25,663 bases of DNA from JBFLYZ01 sp040756415 (GTDB lineage: Bacteria; Bacteroidota; Bacteroidia; JADZBD01). Below the pieces are notes generated by a model. It was given only the letters and a program-made list of their open reading frames with translations, had not been told where the DNA came from and made no database searches. How positions within the stretch are numbered: position 1 is the first letter of the stretch; each line of letters begins with the position of its first letter. Position numbers and translations under genes: made by a program. The DNA lies in the NCBI GenBank assembly GCA_040756415.1, contig JBFLYZ010000054.1, positions 1 through 25,663 on the forward strand, read 5' to 3'. Positions 17,232-24,490 of the stretch are shown one piece after another.

Positions 17232-17627
17232 TCAGTTCGCTTTAACCGTTACGGTATCGATGATCTTTTTGGGAGGCGTGACCGCTTCCTTTAGCCCCGT
17301 GCGTGCCGCGGCACGGGCCACCTCCGACTGCTTGCTGATGAACATCAGGTCGGACTTGGTGATGATGTACTCCGATTTGAGCTCTTTGATCTCGTTGGTC
17401 ACCCGGTTGATCTTCCTTACGGCCGATTCGGAGTAATAACCGTTGGCCACGTAACACAGGGCGATGAACGTGAGGAAAAAGATGAAAGGTAATTGCCTGA
17501 GGGTGGCTTCTTCGGCCAGGAAACTGCCGCTGAACAGGGAGGCGAAGGCGCGAGCAAACTTACTTTGCTTTTTTTCTTTTTTGATCTTTTTAGGTTGCTC
17601 CTGGGGCTGCTCCCGTAATTTATTCAT
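17232..17627 (-). CDS. ftsL: FtsL-like cell division protein
   Basis: The product is 131 aa in the classical ftsL position between rsmH and ftsI. It has a Lys/Gln-rich cytoplasmic N-terminus (about 1-45, including KKIKKEKKQSKFARAF) and one membrane helix at about 46-64 (LPFIFFLTFIALCYVANGYY). A periplasmic helical stretch follows with a heptad-like pattern (VRKINRVTNEIKELKSEYIITKSDLMFI), fitting the FtsL coiled coil that pairs with FtsB and contacts FtsQ. The final Val/Thr-rich part is short. Sequence similarity among FtsL proteins is low, so the call rests on topology and position. It lies 1 nt after the rsmH stop. Confidence 0.88.
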   Translation of the reverse strand: MNKLREQPQEQPKKIKKEKKQSKFARAFASLFSGSFLAEEATLRQLPFIFFLTFIALCYVANGYYSESAVRKINRVTNEIKELKSEYIITKSDLMFISKQSEVARAAARTGLKEAVTPPKKIIDTVTVKAN

Positions 17628-17628
17628 T

Positions 17629-18540
17629 CTATGTATCTTCTTTTTCTGCTATTCTCAGTTTAGCGCTTCTGGCGCGGTTGTTTCGTTCTGTTTCCCGTTC
17701 ATCCGGAACGATGGGCTTGCGGGTGATCTCCCTGAAGGGCGCCAGCCTGTTCCCGAAAAAATCTTTCTCTGCTTTCCCCCCGGCATTGCCGCTGCGCATG
17801 AAATTCTTCACCAGGCGGTCTTCCAGCGAGTGGTAAGAGATCACCACCAGCCTTCCGCCAGCCTTCAGCAGCCTGCACGACTGCTCCAGCATATCCTCCA
17901 GCGCGCCCAGCTCATCGTTCACTTCTATCCTCAGGGCCTGGAACACTTTGGCGAAATACCGGTTCTCCTTCCCTTTCCGCGCGAAGCGCTGCGCGATCGC
18001 CTTCAGCTCACCCGCATGCCTGAGCGGGCGCTCTTTCCGTGCCGATCCGATGGCTGCTGCAAGCTTCCCCGCATGCTCTACCTCGCCATACACTGCGAAC
18101 AGGTGTTTCAGCTCCTTCTCCTCATACCCGTTCAGCACATCGGCCGCTGTCAGCCGGCCGCTCCTGTCCATCCGCATATCCAGCCGCTCGTCATGCCTTA
18201 TGGAGAATCCCCGTTCAGGCGTGTCGAACTGGTGCGAGGAAACGCCCAGGTCGGCCAGCAGGCCATCGATTTGCGTTATTCCGTGCTCTTTCAATGAACT
18301 TTCAATGAACCTGAAATTGGTATTGATGAGCACAAACCGCTCATCGTTCAAGCTGTTCTCCCCGGCCTCCGCATCCTGGTCGAAAGCGAACAGCCTCCCG
18401 TTCTCCAGGCGCTGCAGTATCGCTGCCGAGTGCCCTCCTCCCCCGAACGTCACATCCACATAGATCCCATCGGGGTCGATCTTCAATCCGTCTATACTCT
18501 CATTTAAAAGAACGGGTATGTGGTACTCATTTGCCTGCAT
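17629..18540 (-). CDS. rsmH: 16S rRNA (cytosine-N4)-methyltransferase RsmH (MraW)
   Basis: RsmH uses S-adenosylmethionine to methylate N4 of C1402 of 16S rRNA in the ribosomal P site. The product is 303 aa. It begins with EYHIPVLLNESIDGL, followed by the AdoMet loop YVDVTFGGGGHSAAIL (27-42). Further family segments are GLLADLGVSSHQFDTPERGFSIRHDERLDMRMD, NEVNDELGALED-like IEVNDELGALEDML, and RLVVISYHSLEDRLVKNF. The C-terminal Arg/Asn-rich stretch (NRLAPFREITRKPIVPDE, NNRARSAKLRIAE) is typical. It overlaps mraZ by 14 nt. Confidence 0.97.
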   Translation of the reverse strand: MQANEYHIPVLLNESIDGLKIDPDGIYVDVTFGGGGHSAAILQRLENGRLFAFDQDAEAGENSLNDERFVLINTNFRFIESSLKEHGITQIDGLLADLGVSSHQFDTPERGFSIRHDERLDMRMDRSGRLTAADVLNGYEEKELKHLFAVYGEVEHAGKLAAAIGSARKERPLRHAGELKAIAQRFARKGKENRYFAKVFQALRIEVNDELGALEDMLEQSCRLLKAGGRLVVISYHSLEDRLVKNFMRSGNAGGKAEKDFFGNRLAPFREITRKPIVPDERETERNNRARSAKLRIAEKEDT

Positions 18541-19009
18541 CCGGACCGTCTTGCGAAACTCCGCCCATCACATCCTCCGCCAGCTTCTCGAAACGCGCGC
18601 TGTTTTCCCGGATGAACTTGTCATAGGCCCGCTTATCCCAGATCTCTATCCTGTCCTGTGCGGCCACCAGCACCACATCCTTTCTGATCCCCGCAAAATC
18701 GAGCAGGTCCTTCGGGATGAGGAAACGCGCGCTGCTGTCGAGCTCTACCGACCGCACACCGTAATTGAACATGCGGATGAAATCCATGTTCTTCTTCACA
18801 AACTTGTTCAGCCTGTTCACTTCGCCCGCCAGCCTGTTCCATGAGTCGACCGGGTACATCTCGAGCGACTTGCTGAAGATGCTTTGCTTGATCACAAAAC
18901 CTTTCCTGAGCAGTTTCTCGATCTGCTTTTTCAGCGCAGACGGCATCATTACGCGGCCTTTCGCGTCAGCCGCGCACTCGTAAGAACCGAAGAGGTTGAT
19001 TTCCGCCAT
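18527..19009 (-). CDS. mraZ: Transcriptional regulator MraZ
   Basis: MraZ is the DNA-binding regulator that heads dcw clusters and usually represses its own operon. The product is 160 aa from the ATG at 19009 (MAEINLFGSYECAADAKGRV). The open frame extends 32 codons upstream, but that stretch is un-MraZ-like and crosses the operator boxes. Two AbrB-like half domains carry the two signature patches, DAKGRVMMP (15-23) and LDSSARFLIP (90-99). The second has Ala where Gly is common. AGGA lies only about 3 nt before the ATG, an unusually good Shine-Dalgarno core for this phylum. Repeated GTGG boxes just upstream are its likely operator. It is the first gene of the operon. Confidence 0.95.
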   Translation of the reverse strand: MAEINLFGSYECAADAKGRVMMPSALKKQIEKLLRKGFVIKQSIFSKSLEMYPVDSWNRLAGEVNRLNKFVKKNMDFIRMFNYGVRSVELDSSARFLIPKDLLDFAGIRKDVVLVAAQDRIEIWDKRAYDKFIRENSARFEKLAEDVMGGVSQDGPDAGK

Positions 19010-19018
19010 AATTCCTGG

Positions 19019-19067
19019 GTGGTAAAAATAGATAAAAAATTCCCACATTTTACCACTTTTTACCACT
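19019..19067 (-). promoter_or_regulatory. MraZ-type operator: three direct boxes and one inverted box
   Basis: On the minus strand AGTGGTAAAA occurs twice in tandem (19067-19058 and 19057-19048), followed by TGTGGGAATT (19047-19038). That puts three GTGG boxes on a 10-bp period, one per helical turn. MraZ is known to bind direct TGGGN-like repeats with this spacing ahead of mraZ. A fourth copy, GTGGTAAAAA, lies in the opposite orientation on the plus strand at 19019-19028, next to the start codon. The -7-like TATTTTTA of the minus strand (about 19023-19030) overlaps the inverted box, so bound MraZ would block RNA polymerase. Promoter assignment is weaker than the operator itself. Confidence 0.8.
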
Positions 19068-19223
19068 TTTGTTGAAAACTTTTCGGCCGCTGGTTTTTTC
19101 TCCAATGAATATCCGCCTGAACCCTTCTGTTGACAGGGCCTTGAGCGGCACGCCCGCTCTCGTACGTGTGATCGCGCTGCGCATGCGCTGTTAACAATTC
19201 AGCGGGGAAGCGTGACAAATTGG

Positions 19224-19231
19224 TATTTTTG
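19224..19231 (+). promoter_or_regulatory. Possible -7 element of the glsA-glsB-engB operon
   Basis: TATTTTTG matches the Bacteroidota -7 consensus TAnnTTTG exactly. It ends only 7 nt before the ATG at 19239, so a transcript from it would be nearly leaderless. No TTTG is seen at the -33 position. The rest of the 171-nt stretch from 19068 to 19238 shows no gene; it holds the divergent control region between this operon and mraZ. Confidence 0.3.
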
Positions 19232-19238
19232 AGCGCGC

Positions 19239-20093
19239 ATGGACGCAAGCACTTCAACCCGGAAAAAGTTCATCGACCTGGAGCAGATCATCCGGAGCAA
19301 AAATCCGCGCCTGCTTAAGCTGATGCCGGCATTTTTGCTTAACTACATCAGGCGCGTGATCCACGAGAAGGATGTGAACGCATTTATCGACCGCCACGGC
19401 CACAAATACGATTTTGATTTTGTTCACGCCATCATCGAGGAGTTCGGGGCCAAGGTGGAGCACCGCGGGCTGGAGAACATTCCCGAAAAAGGCGGCTTTA
19501 TCCTGGCCAGCAACCACCCGCTGGGCGGGCTTGACGCGATGGCCCTGCTGCACGCGATCTCAGCCAGGCGTACCGATGTGCGCTTTATCGTGAACGATAT
19601 CCTGCTTCAGTTGGAGAACCTCAAGGGCCTGTTCACCGGGGTGAACAAGCACGGCCGGAATTCAGCCCGGATGCTGGACGAGATCGAGGAGCTCTATTCA
19701 TCCGGCAAGGGAACGCTCATCTTCCCGGCCGGGCTGGTGTCGCGTAAACAGCATGGGCTTATCCGCGACCTGGAGTGGAAAAAGAGCTTTATTACCCGGG
19801 CCAGGAAACATCAGAAGAACGTTGTTCCCGTGTACATAGAGGGGCAGAACACCCAGCGCTTTTACAACCTGGCGCTCTGGAGAAAAAGACTGGGCATCAA
19901 AGCCAACCTTGAAATGTTCTTTTTGGTTGATGAGATGTACAGGCAGAAGAATAAAACAATAACTATTATATTTGGCGAACAGCTTCCGTACCAGATCTTT
20001 GATAAGCGCTTTACCGATCAGCAGTGGGCAGACAAAGTGAAGGAACACGTGTACGCCCTTGCCTCGGACCATAAAGCCCGGCTGGCCGTATAG
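19239..20093 (+). CDS. glsA: PlsC-like O-acyltransferase, probable aminolipid synthesis (GlsA/OlsA-like)
   Basis: The product is a 284-aa member of the PlsC-type lysophospholipid acyltransferase superfamily. The catalytic motif is ASNHPLGGLD (90-99) with His93 and Asp99, the HX5D spacing common in the hemolysin/aminolipid branch rather than HX4D. FPAGLVSR (162-169) is the third acyltransferase motif. The protein has no clear multi-spanning region and is probably membrane-associated on the cytoplasmic side. The next gene, 10 nt downstream, is a GNAT-type N-acyltransferase. This pairing is known from glycine lipid (GlsA/GlsB) and ornithine lipid (OlsA/OlsB) synthesis, where the N-acyl amino acid made first is O-acylated by this enzyme. 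Which amino acid is used cannot be read from the sequence; glycine is the Bacteroides precedent. Confidence 0.8.
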   Translation: MDASTSTRKKFIDLEQIIRSKNPRLLKLMPAFLLNYIRRVIHEKDVNAFIDRHGHKYDFDFVHAIIEEFGAKVEHRGLENIPEKGGFILASNHPLGGLDAMALLHAISARRTDVRFIVNDILLQLENLKGLFTGVNKHGRNSARMLDEIEELYSSGKGTLIFPAGLVSRKQHGLIRDLEWKKSFITRARKHQKNVVPVYIEGQNTQRFYNLALWRKRLGIKANLEMFFLVDEMYRQKNKTITIIFGEQLPYQIFDKRFTDQQWADKVKEHVYALASDHKARLAV

Positions 20094-20103
20094 CTTCGAA
20101 CAT

Positions 20104-21033
20104 ATGCAGAATATTGCTGAACCCATAGACAAGAAAATACTTGTCGGAGAGCTGACGAAGGACAAGTTCGTTCGTGACGCCAATAATGGCGACAGCCAGA
20201 TCTATATCATTACCCATCACGATTCACCGCATATCATGAGGGAGATCGGCCGGCTGCGCGAGATCACCTTCCGTGCCGCTGGCGGGGGCACGGGAAAACC
20301 CATCGATATAGACGAATACGATACCGCTGACGCCCCTTACCGCCAGCTCATCGTATGGAACCCGCACGACCAGGAGATCGTGGGCGGCTACCGCTACATC
20401 AAATGCAAGGACGCACCGGTAAAGAACGGGGTGGTTCAGCTCGCTACCACCGAACTGTTCCGTTTTTCAGAGGAGTTCGTAGCCAAATACCTGCCCTACA
20501 CCATCGAGCTGGGGCGCTCCTTCGTACAGCCCAAATACCAGCCCAGCATCGAGAACCGCAAGGGGCTGTTCTCGCTCGATAACCTGTGGGACGGCCTGGG
20601 CGCGCTGGTGGTAGACAACCCGGACATCAATTATTTTTTCGGTAAGGTAACCATGTACACGCACTTCAATCAAATGGCGCGCGACATGATCCTGCACTTC
20701 ATGAACCATTATTTCCCCGACCGCGACAAACTGGTATGGCCCATCCACCCGCTGACCATCAGGAACGACATGACCGAATTCGGCAATATGCTGAAGAACC
20801 TTACCTATAAGGAAGGGCATAAGGTCCTGAACCAAAAGGTACGCGCACTTGGCGAGAATATTCCTCCGCTGGTCAATTCCTATATGAACCTTTCATCGAC
20901 CATGCGCACCTTCGGCACCGCGCTCAACGAACATTTCGGTGGCGTGGAGGAAACCGGCATCATGGTCACCATCAGCGATATTTACGAGACGAAGAAGGAG
21001 AGGCACATCTCGTCCTATAAAAAAAGCGTATAG
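20104..21033 (+). CDS. glsB: GNAT-type N-acyltransferase, probable aminolipid synthesis (GlsB/OlsB-like)
   Basis: The product is 309 aa from the ATG at 20104; more upstream starts lie inside glsA. It belongs to the hemolysin/OlsB-type GNAT group, which moves a 3-hydroxyacyl chain from acyl carrier protein to the amino group of an amino acid. Typical segments are REIGRLREITFRAAGGGTGKPIDIDEYD (about 42-69), LIVWNPHDQEIVGGYRYIKC, and the substrate-region TIELGRSFVQPKYQP. DNLWDGLGALVV and YFFGKVTMYTHFN are also seen in family members. It is coupled by short gaps to glsA (10 nt) and engB (7 nt). The product should be the lyso-aminolipid that GlsA finishes. Glycine versus ornithine specificity is unresolved. 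Confidence 0.8.
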   Translation: MQNIAEPIDKKILVGELTKDKFVRDANNGDSQIYIITHHDSPHIMREIGRLREITFRAAGGGTGKPIDIDEYDTADAPYRQLIVWNPHDQEIVGGYRYIKCKDAPVKNGVVQLATTELFRFSEEFVAKYLPYTIELGRSFVQPKYQPSIENRKGLFSLDNLWDGLGALVVDNPDINYFFGKVTMYTHFNQMARDMILHFMNHYFPDRDKLVWPIHPLTIRNDMTEFGNMLKNLTYKEGHKVLNQKVRALGENIPPLVNSYMNLSSTMRTFGTALNEHFGGVEETGIMVTISDIYETKKERHISSYKKSV

Positions 21034-21040
21034 CCCCGTC

Positions 21041-21646
21041 ATGAAGATCACCTCTGCCAGGTTCGTTATCAGCAATACGGAGGTGAGCAAATGCCCTAAA
21101 CCGGTATTGCCCGAATACGCTTTCATCGGGCGTTCGAACGTAGGCAAATCATCGCTTATCAATATGCTGGCCGGGATCAGGAACCTGGCCCACACTTCGG
21201 CCAAACCCGGCAAGACCCGCCTCATCAATCATTTTCTGATCAACGACAAGTGGTACCTGGCTGACCTGCCGGGGTACGGCTATGCCAAAGCATCGAAGGA
21301 GCAAAAGCTGCTTTTCGAGCGTTTCATCACCGAGTACCTGCTTACCCGCAGGAACCTGCTTTGCGTGTTCGTACTGGTTGACGTGCGCCTGCCCCTGCAG
21401 CAGATCGACCGCGAATTCTTCGAATGGTGTGCCGGGAAGGAAATCCCTTTTGTGATCGTGTTCACCAAGGCCGATAAACTGGGGAAGACCGAATTGAACA
21501 AGCAGTTGAACAATTACCAGAACGAGTTGCTGAAGTCGTGGGAAGGTATGCCCAGGTATTTTGTCACCTCTGCTGAAAAACGCACGGGCAGGGAAGAACT
21601 GCTGACCTTTATCGGGGAGACCAACAGGATATTCAAGGTGCTTTGA
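21041..21646 (+). CDS. engB: Ribosome-biogenesis GTPase EngB (YihA/YsxC)
   Basis: EngB is a small essential GTPase needed for assembly of the large ribosomal subunit. The product is 201 aa from the ATG at 21041 (MKITSARFVISNTEVSKCP), the standard family length; longer starts overlap glsB. The GTPase motifs are all present: G1 GRSNVGKSS (30-38), G2 Thr59 in KPGKTR, G3 DLPGYG (75-80), G4 TKAD (142-145) and G5 TSAE (176-179). The start is 7 nt after glsB, making it the third gene of the operon. It converges with the next gene; the intervening hairpin has its T-run on the other strand. Confidence 0.96.
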   Translation: MKITSARFVISNTEVSKCPKPVLPEYAFIGRSNVGKSSLINMLAGIRNLAHTSAKPGKTRLINHFLINDKWYLADLPGYGYAKASKEQKLLFERFITEYLLTRRNLLCVFVLVDVRLPLQQIDREFFEWCAGKEIPFVIVFTKADKLGKTELNKQLNNYQNELLKSWEGMPRYFVTSAEKRTGREELLTFIGETNRIFKVL

Positions 21647-21676
21647 AAAAGAAAAGCCCCCGGCATGCGGAGGCTT
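21646..21676 (-). terminator. Rho-independent terminator of the PKD/T9SS surface protein gene
   Basis: Read on the minus strand, a GC-rich hairpin (21676-21654, aagcctccgc with its partner gccgggggctt and one mismatch) is followed by TTTTCTTTTT. It lies 23 nt past the stop at 21699. On the plus strand the hairpin lacks a T-run, so it is a weaker stop for engB. Confidence 0.8.
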
Positions 21677-21698
21677 CCCTGTGTTCCAATGTTAGATC

Positions 21699-23537
21699 TT
21701 AATTCTGGGCTCCGCCACGGATCAGCGTAACGTACCCGTTGGTGCTGTAATCCTTCGGGCCGGCCTGGCTCTTTAACTTCGCCTTGAGGATATAATAATA
21801 CGTACCGTCCGAAAGGGGTTGTCCCGAGGTGGAACGTCCATCCCAGCGGATCTCCGAAGCGGTGGTCTCCCACAACTTGGTTCCCCAGCGATTGTATATC
21901 TCTATGGTGAACTCTTCGAAACCGCTGCTCGGGATCCAGAACTCATCGTTGATACCGTCTCCATCGGGGGTGAACACGTTCGGGATAAGAATGCCCTCAT
22001 CCACGATAACGATAGAATAGATGGTATCTACGCAGCCGCTCGCGTTGGTCACTACCTGCATAACGGTGTAGGTACCCGCACCCGAATACTGGTGCGTGGG
22101 GTTCTGCTGGGTAGAGGTATTGTTAGCGCCCGAGTTCGGGTCACCGAAGTTCCAGTACCAGGTGGTTCCGCCCTGGCTGGTGTCGGCAAACTGGTAAGTA
22201 GTATTAAAGGTACCGAGCGAAAGGGTATCGAAGCCGGCAATAGGGCTGGGCGCCACACTCACCAGGCAGGAGTCGATCAGCGAAGGACAGCCGCTGGAAG
22301 AGGTAGCGTAAACATATACATAACCCTGGGTAGAGCTCCAGTTCACAAGTATTGAATCGGTTCCCTGGCCCGATTGTATGGTGCCGTTAGGTACGGTCCA
22401 ACTGTAGGTGGTGCCGGTACCCGTGGCGGTAAATACGTTGCCGGGCGAATTGGCGCACACCGTACCGGGACAGGTGATCACAGGCGCGGCCGGCTTCAGC
22501 TCGGTGAGGATGTACGGGTCACCGGGATTTGCGAAAAGCCAGTTATTGCGCGTCATGGTGGTGAAAACGCCTGAAGTGCCGAAGTTCACGGTGGCCATAT
22601 CGTTCCACATGGTATTGGTGGTGCGCCAGTGCGCCATGCCATCCCAGGTGCCGTCAGTGGCTACAATATAATGCAGGGTGATATTGGCGGGAGTATTGTT
22701 GCTGCCTGTACGCAGAATGGCATGATAAAAAGTATCAATAGCGGTACAAAGCATGCCGTCATTGACTGTACGCAGGTACCCGTCATTATCCGCATCGTGA
22801 TTGATGAAACGAACCGTATAGGTTTCGTTATTGGCCGCTGTGGGCGTGATCACTACAGGGCGGTAGCGGGTCAACGTAATGCTCGATCCGGTAGGGAAGA
22901 TATACGCTGAGGTGGAATTGGTATTCCTCGACAGGGTGCCGGGTGCCAGGCTGCTCACAAAACCTTCGTTACCGGGAGTAGTGTTGTTGGTTACTATGGT
23001 AGGATCGGGGTTCAGCACGAACATGGTAAAGGTTTGCGTGGCCAGCTCACGGTCGTTCAGCTCGAGCAGGCTATCCACCGAAGCATCGAGGGTCTGGGTC
23101 TTGATGCGGTTGGCACCGGTGCCTGTGCCCTGAAGGCGCAGCTTATGAAAAGTAGTGGAAACCGTACCCGTGATCTGCTGCGGGTTATTGCTCGCGAAGA
23201 GACGCACATCGCTGAGGTCCTGCTGGAACGTGGCATTGTTCACCCAGTCGCCTTCTACCTTGATGATGCCATCGCCCTGCCAGGTAGAGTTGTTGTTCAG
23301 GATCACGTCACCCGGGTTGGAGAACGTGCTGTTCACCGTAACGGTCATATCCCCATTATGGTCGATATTGCCGTTGCTGGTCGAGCTGTTGTTCTCTATG
23401 CCTCCGTTCACCTGCACGACCGACTGGGGTGCGGTGTAAATGGTGGCGCCATTATTGAAAAAGATCTGGGCTTCGGCACAGGAAATAGTAAAAAGCCCGA
23501 GAAATAAGGGGATGATAATCTTGGTAGAGCTCTTCAT
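21699..23537 (-). CDS. T9SS-secreted surface protein with PKD domain and gliding-motility C-terminal domain
   Basis: The product is 612 aa. A signal peptide at about 1-23 ends SCAEA-Q. Residues about 24-350 are Asn/Thr/Gly-rich beta structure with repeated short strands, probably adhesive. About 355-430 resembles an Ig/PKD-like fold (TYSWTVPNGTIQSGQG). About 436-505 is a PKD domain with its signature WYWNFGD. The last 100 residues form the CHU_C/type B T9SS domain: ILIPNVFTPDGDGINDEFWIP, IEIYNRWGTKLWE, WDGRSTSGQPLSDGTYYYILKAK. Such domains direct export through the type IX system and are found on gliding adhesins in Bacteroidota. It has its own promoter and terminator, so it is monocistronic. 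The ligand is unknown. Confidence 0.93.
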   Translation of the reverse strand: MKSSTKIIIPLFLGLFTISCAEAQIFFNNGATIYTAPQSVVQVNGGIENNSSTSNGNIDHNGDMTVTVNSTFSNPGDVILNNNSTWQGDGIIKVEGDWVNNATFQQDLSDVRLFASNNPQQITGTVSTTFHKLRLQGTGTGANRIKTQTLDASVDSLLELNDRELATQTFTMFVLNPDPTIVTNNTTPGNEGFVSSLAPGTLSRNTNSTSAYIFPTGSSITLTRYRPVVITPTAANNETYTVRFINHDADNDGYLRTVNDGMLCTAIDTFYHAILRTGSNNTPANITLHYIVATDGTWDGMAHWRTTNTMWNDMATVNFGTSGVFTTMTRNNWLFANPGDPYILTELKPAAPVITCPGTVCANSPGNVFTATGTGTTYSWTVPNGTIQSGQGTDSILVNWSSTQGYVYVYATSSSGCPSLIDSCLVSVAPSPIAGFDTLSLGTFNTTYQFADTSQGGTTWYWNFGDPNSGANNTSTQQNPTHQYSGAGTYTVMQVVTNASGCVDTIYSIVIVDEGILIPNVFTPDGDGINDEFWIPSSGFEEFTIEIYNRWGTKLWETTASEIRWDGRSTSGQPLSDGTYYYILKAKLKSQAGPKDYSTNGYVTLIRGGAQN

Positions 23538-23573
23538 GCGTGTAAGGGTGTTTGTTTGAGCCTATTGAACGAA

Positions 23574-23604
23574 CAAAATTAGTGATTTTTTTGAATTATC
23601 CAAA
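23574..23604 (-). promoter_or_regulatory. Bacteroidota-type promoter of the T9SS surface protein gene
   Basis: On the minus strand TTTG (23604-23601) and TAATTTTG (23581-23574) are separated by 19 bp. Both match the -33 TTTG and -7 TAnnTTTG consensus of the Bacteroidota primary sigma factor exactly. Transcription would start near 23567, giving a leader of about 30 nt before the ATG at 23537. It is the best promoter in the window. Confidence 0.8.
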
Positions 23605-23650
23605 TCGCCTCATTATTAAGACGTTGCATATGAAAAAGGTTGCCTGTTCA

Positions 23651-24133
23651 CTATTTAGCCGTTATACATTTATCATATGCCGCAATAGCATCCTCCAGGC
23701 GCTTTAGCTTTTTCTTTTTCAGGAACTTTTTATACAACGCGAGCGCATCCGGGCATGCGTTGAAATATTCAAGGGCAAGATACGAGTCGTCTATCGCCAT
23801 ATAGGTGTCCTGACCTGTAAATCTAATTCCCGCGAGCATCAGCTTTCCCGTATAGCCTTCAAACTCCTTAAACTCTTCTCTTTTAAAAAAAAGCTCCAGG
23901 GATACTTTGGTCAGGGTGCTGTCATAACTCTTCAACTGCCGGTAAGTTAATGCAATGGGCTTAATGGAGATCACCGCTCCCGTATCCTTATACGAAGGGT
24001 TAAGGGTATCGGGCAATAACCTGGTGTCCGGCTTGCGTTTGTACGGATCGTTCCACATCAGCCTAACCGTATCGAGTTGAGCGTACGCAGGCGCCTGGAA
24101 AAAAAGGATGAGTGAAAACAATGCCGTTCTCAT
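23651..24133 (-). CDS. Secreted protein of unknown function in the gldBC operon
   Basis: The product is 160 aa. Residues 1-18 are a signal peptide ending AYA-Q, so the mature part is periplasmic or outer-membrane. It starts LDTVRLMWNDPYKRKPDTRLLPDTLNPSYKDTG and is rich in charged residues. The C-terminal half is helical with a basic run (YKKFLKKKKLKRLEDAIAAYDKC). Two Cys stand near the end (NACPDA and KCITAK) and could pair. I recognise no family. It starts 11 nt after the gldC stop and is probably the third gene of the gldB-gldC transcript, which suggests but does not prove a link with gliding or type IX secretion. Confidence 0.75.
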   Translation of the reverse strand: MRTALFSLILFFQAPAYAQLDTVRLMWNDPYKRKPDTRLLPDTLNPSYKDTGAVISIKPIALTYRQLKSYDSTLTKVSLELFFKREEFKEFEGYTGKLMLAGIRFTGQDTYMAIDDSYLALEYFNACPDALALYKKFLKKKKLKRLEDAIAAYDKCITAK

Positions 24134-24144
24134 GACACCGGGAG

Positions 24145-24480
24145 CTAACTTCCCTTGGGCGGCATGATGCCCATCTTCTCGGCAAAGTGGGCGCAGTAAT
24201 CTTTCAGGTCATCGGTGATCTTCTCCTCACCGGTGGCCTTTTTAAAGGTATCGGCCGATGAGATCAGCATCTGGTGGAAGAACTGTTTCATCTCGTCCAC
24301 CAGAAAATCCCTCGTCCAGAGATCGATGCGCAGCGTATTTTTCTCGTTCTTATCCCAAAGGGCGATGAATAAGGCCTGGCACTGGCTTTTTTCATTGGCA
24401 TCGGCCGCTTCCCAGTCGATCTTCACGGGCAGGTTGTTCTCATCGAGGGTTATGGTAAACTTGATCTCAGAGGTCTTCAT
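24145..24480 (-). CDS. gldC: Gliding motility protein GldC
   Basis: The product is 111 aa from the ATG at 24480 (MKTSEIKFTITLDENNLPVKI), the usual GldC length; a frame running further upstream enters gldB. Family segments are KIDWEAADAN, ALFIALWDKNEKNTLRIDLWTRDFLVDEMKQFFHQML and DDLKDYCAHFAEKMGI. GldC is a small protein without a signal peptide that increases gliding in Flavobacterium johnsoniae. It is regularly encoded next to gldB, as here (10-nt gap). Its molecular action is not known. Detection supports the phylum assignment more than it proves that this organism glides. Confidence 0.93.
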   Translation of the reverse strand: MKTSEIKFTITLDENNLPVKIDWEAADANEKSQCQALFIALWDKNEKNTLRIDLWTRDFLVDEMKQFFHQMLISSADTFKKATGEEKITDDLKDYCAHFAEKMGIMPPKGS

Positions 24481-24490
24481 TCGTTGGTGT

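Noticed and set aside
18527..19105. A longer mraZ starting at 19105
   Set aside because: The extra 32 residues do not look like MraZ and would be encoded across the GTGG operator boxes. The ATG at 19009 gives the usual N-terminus.
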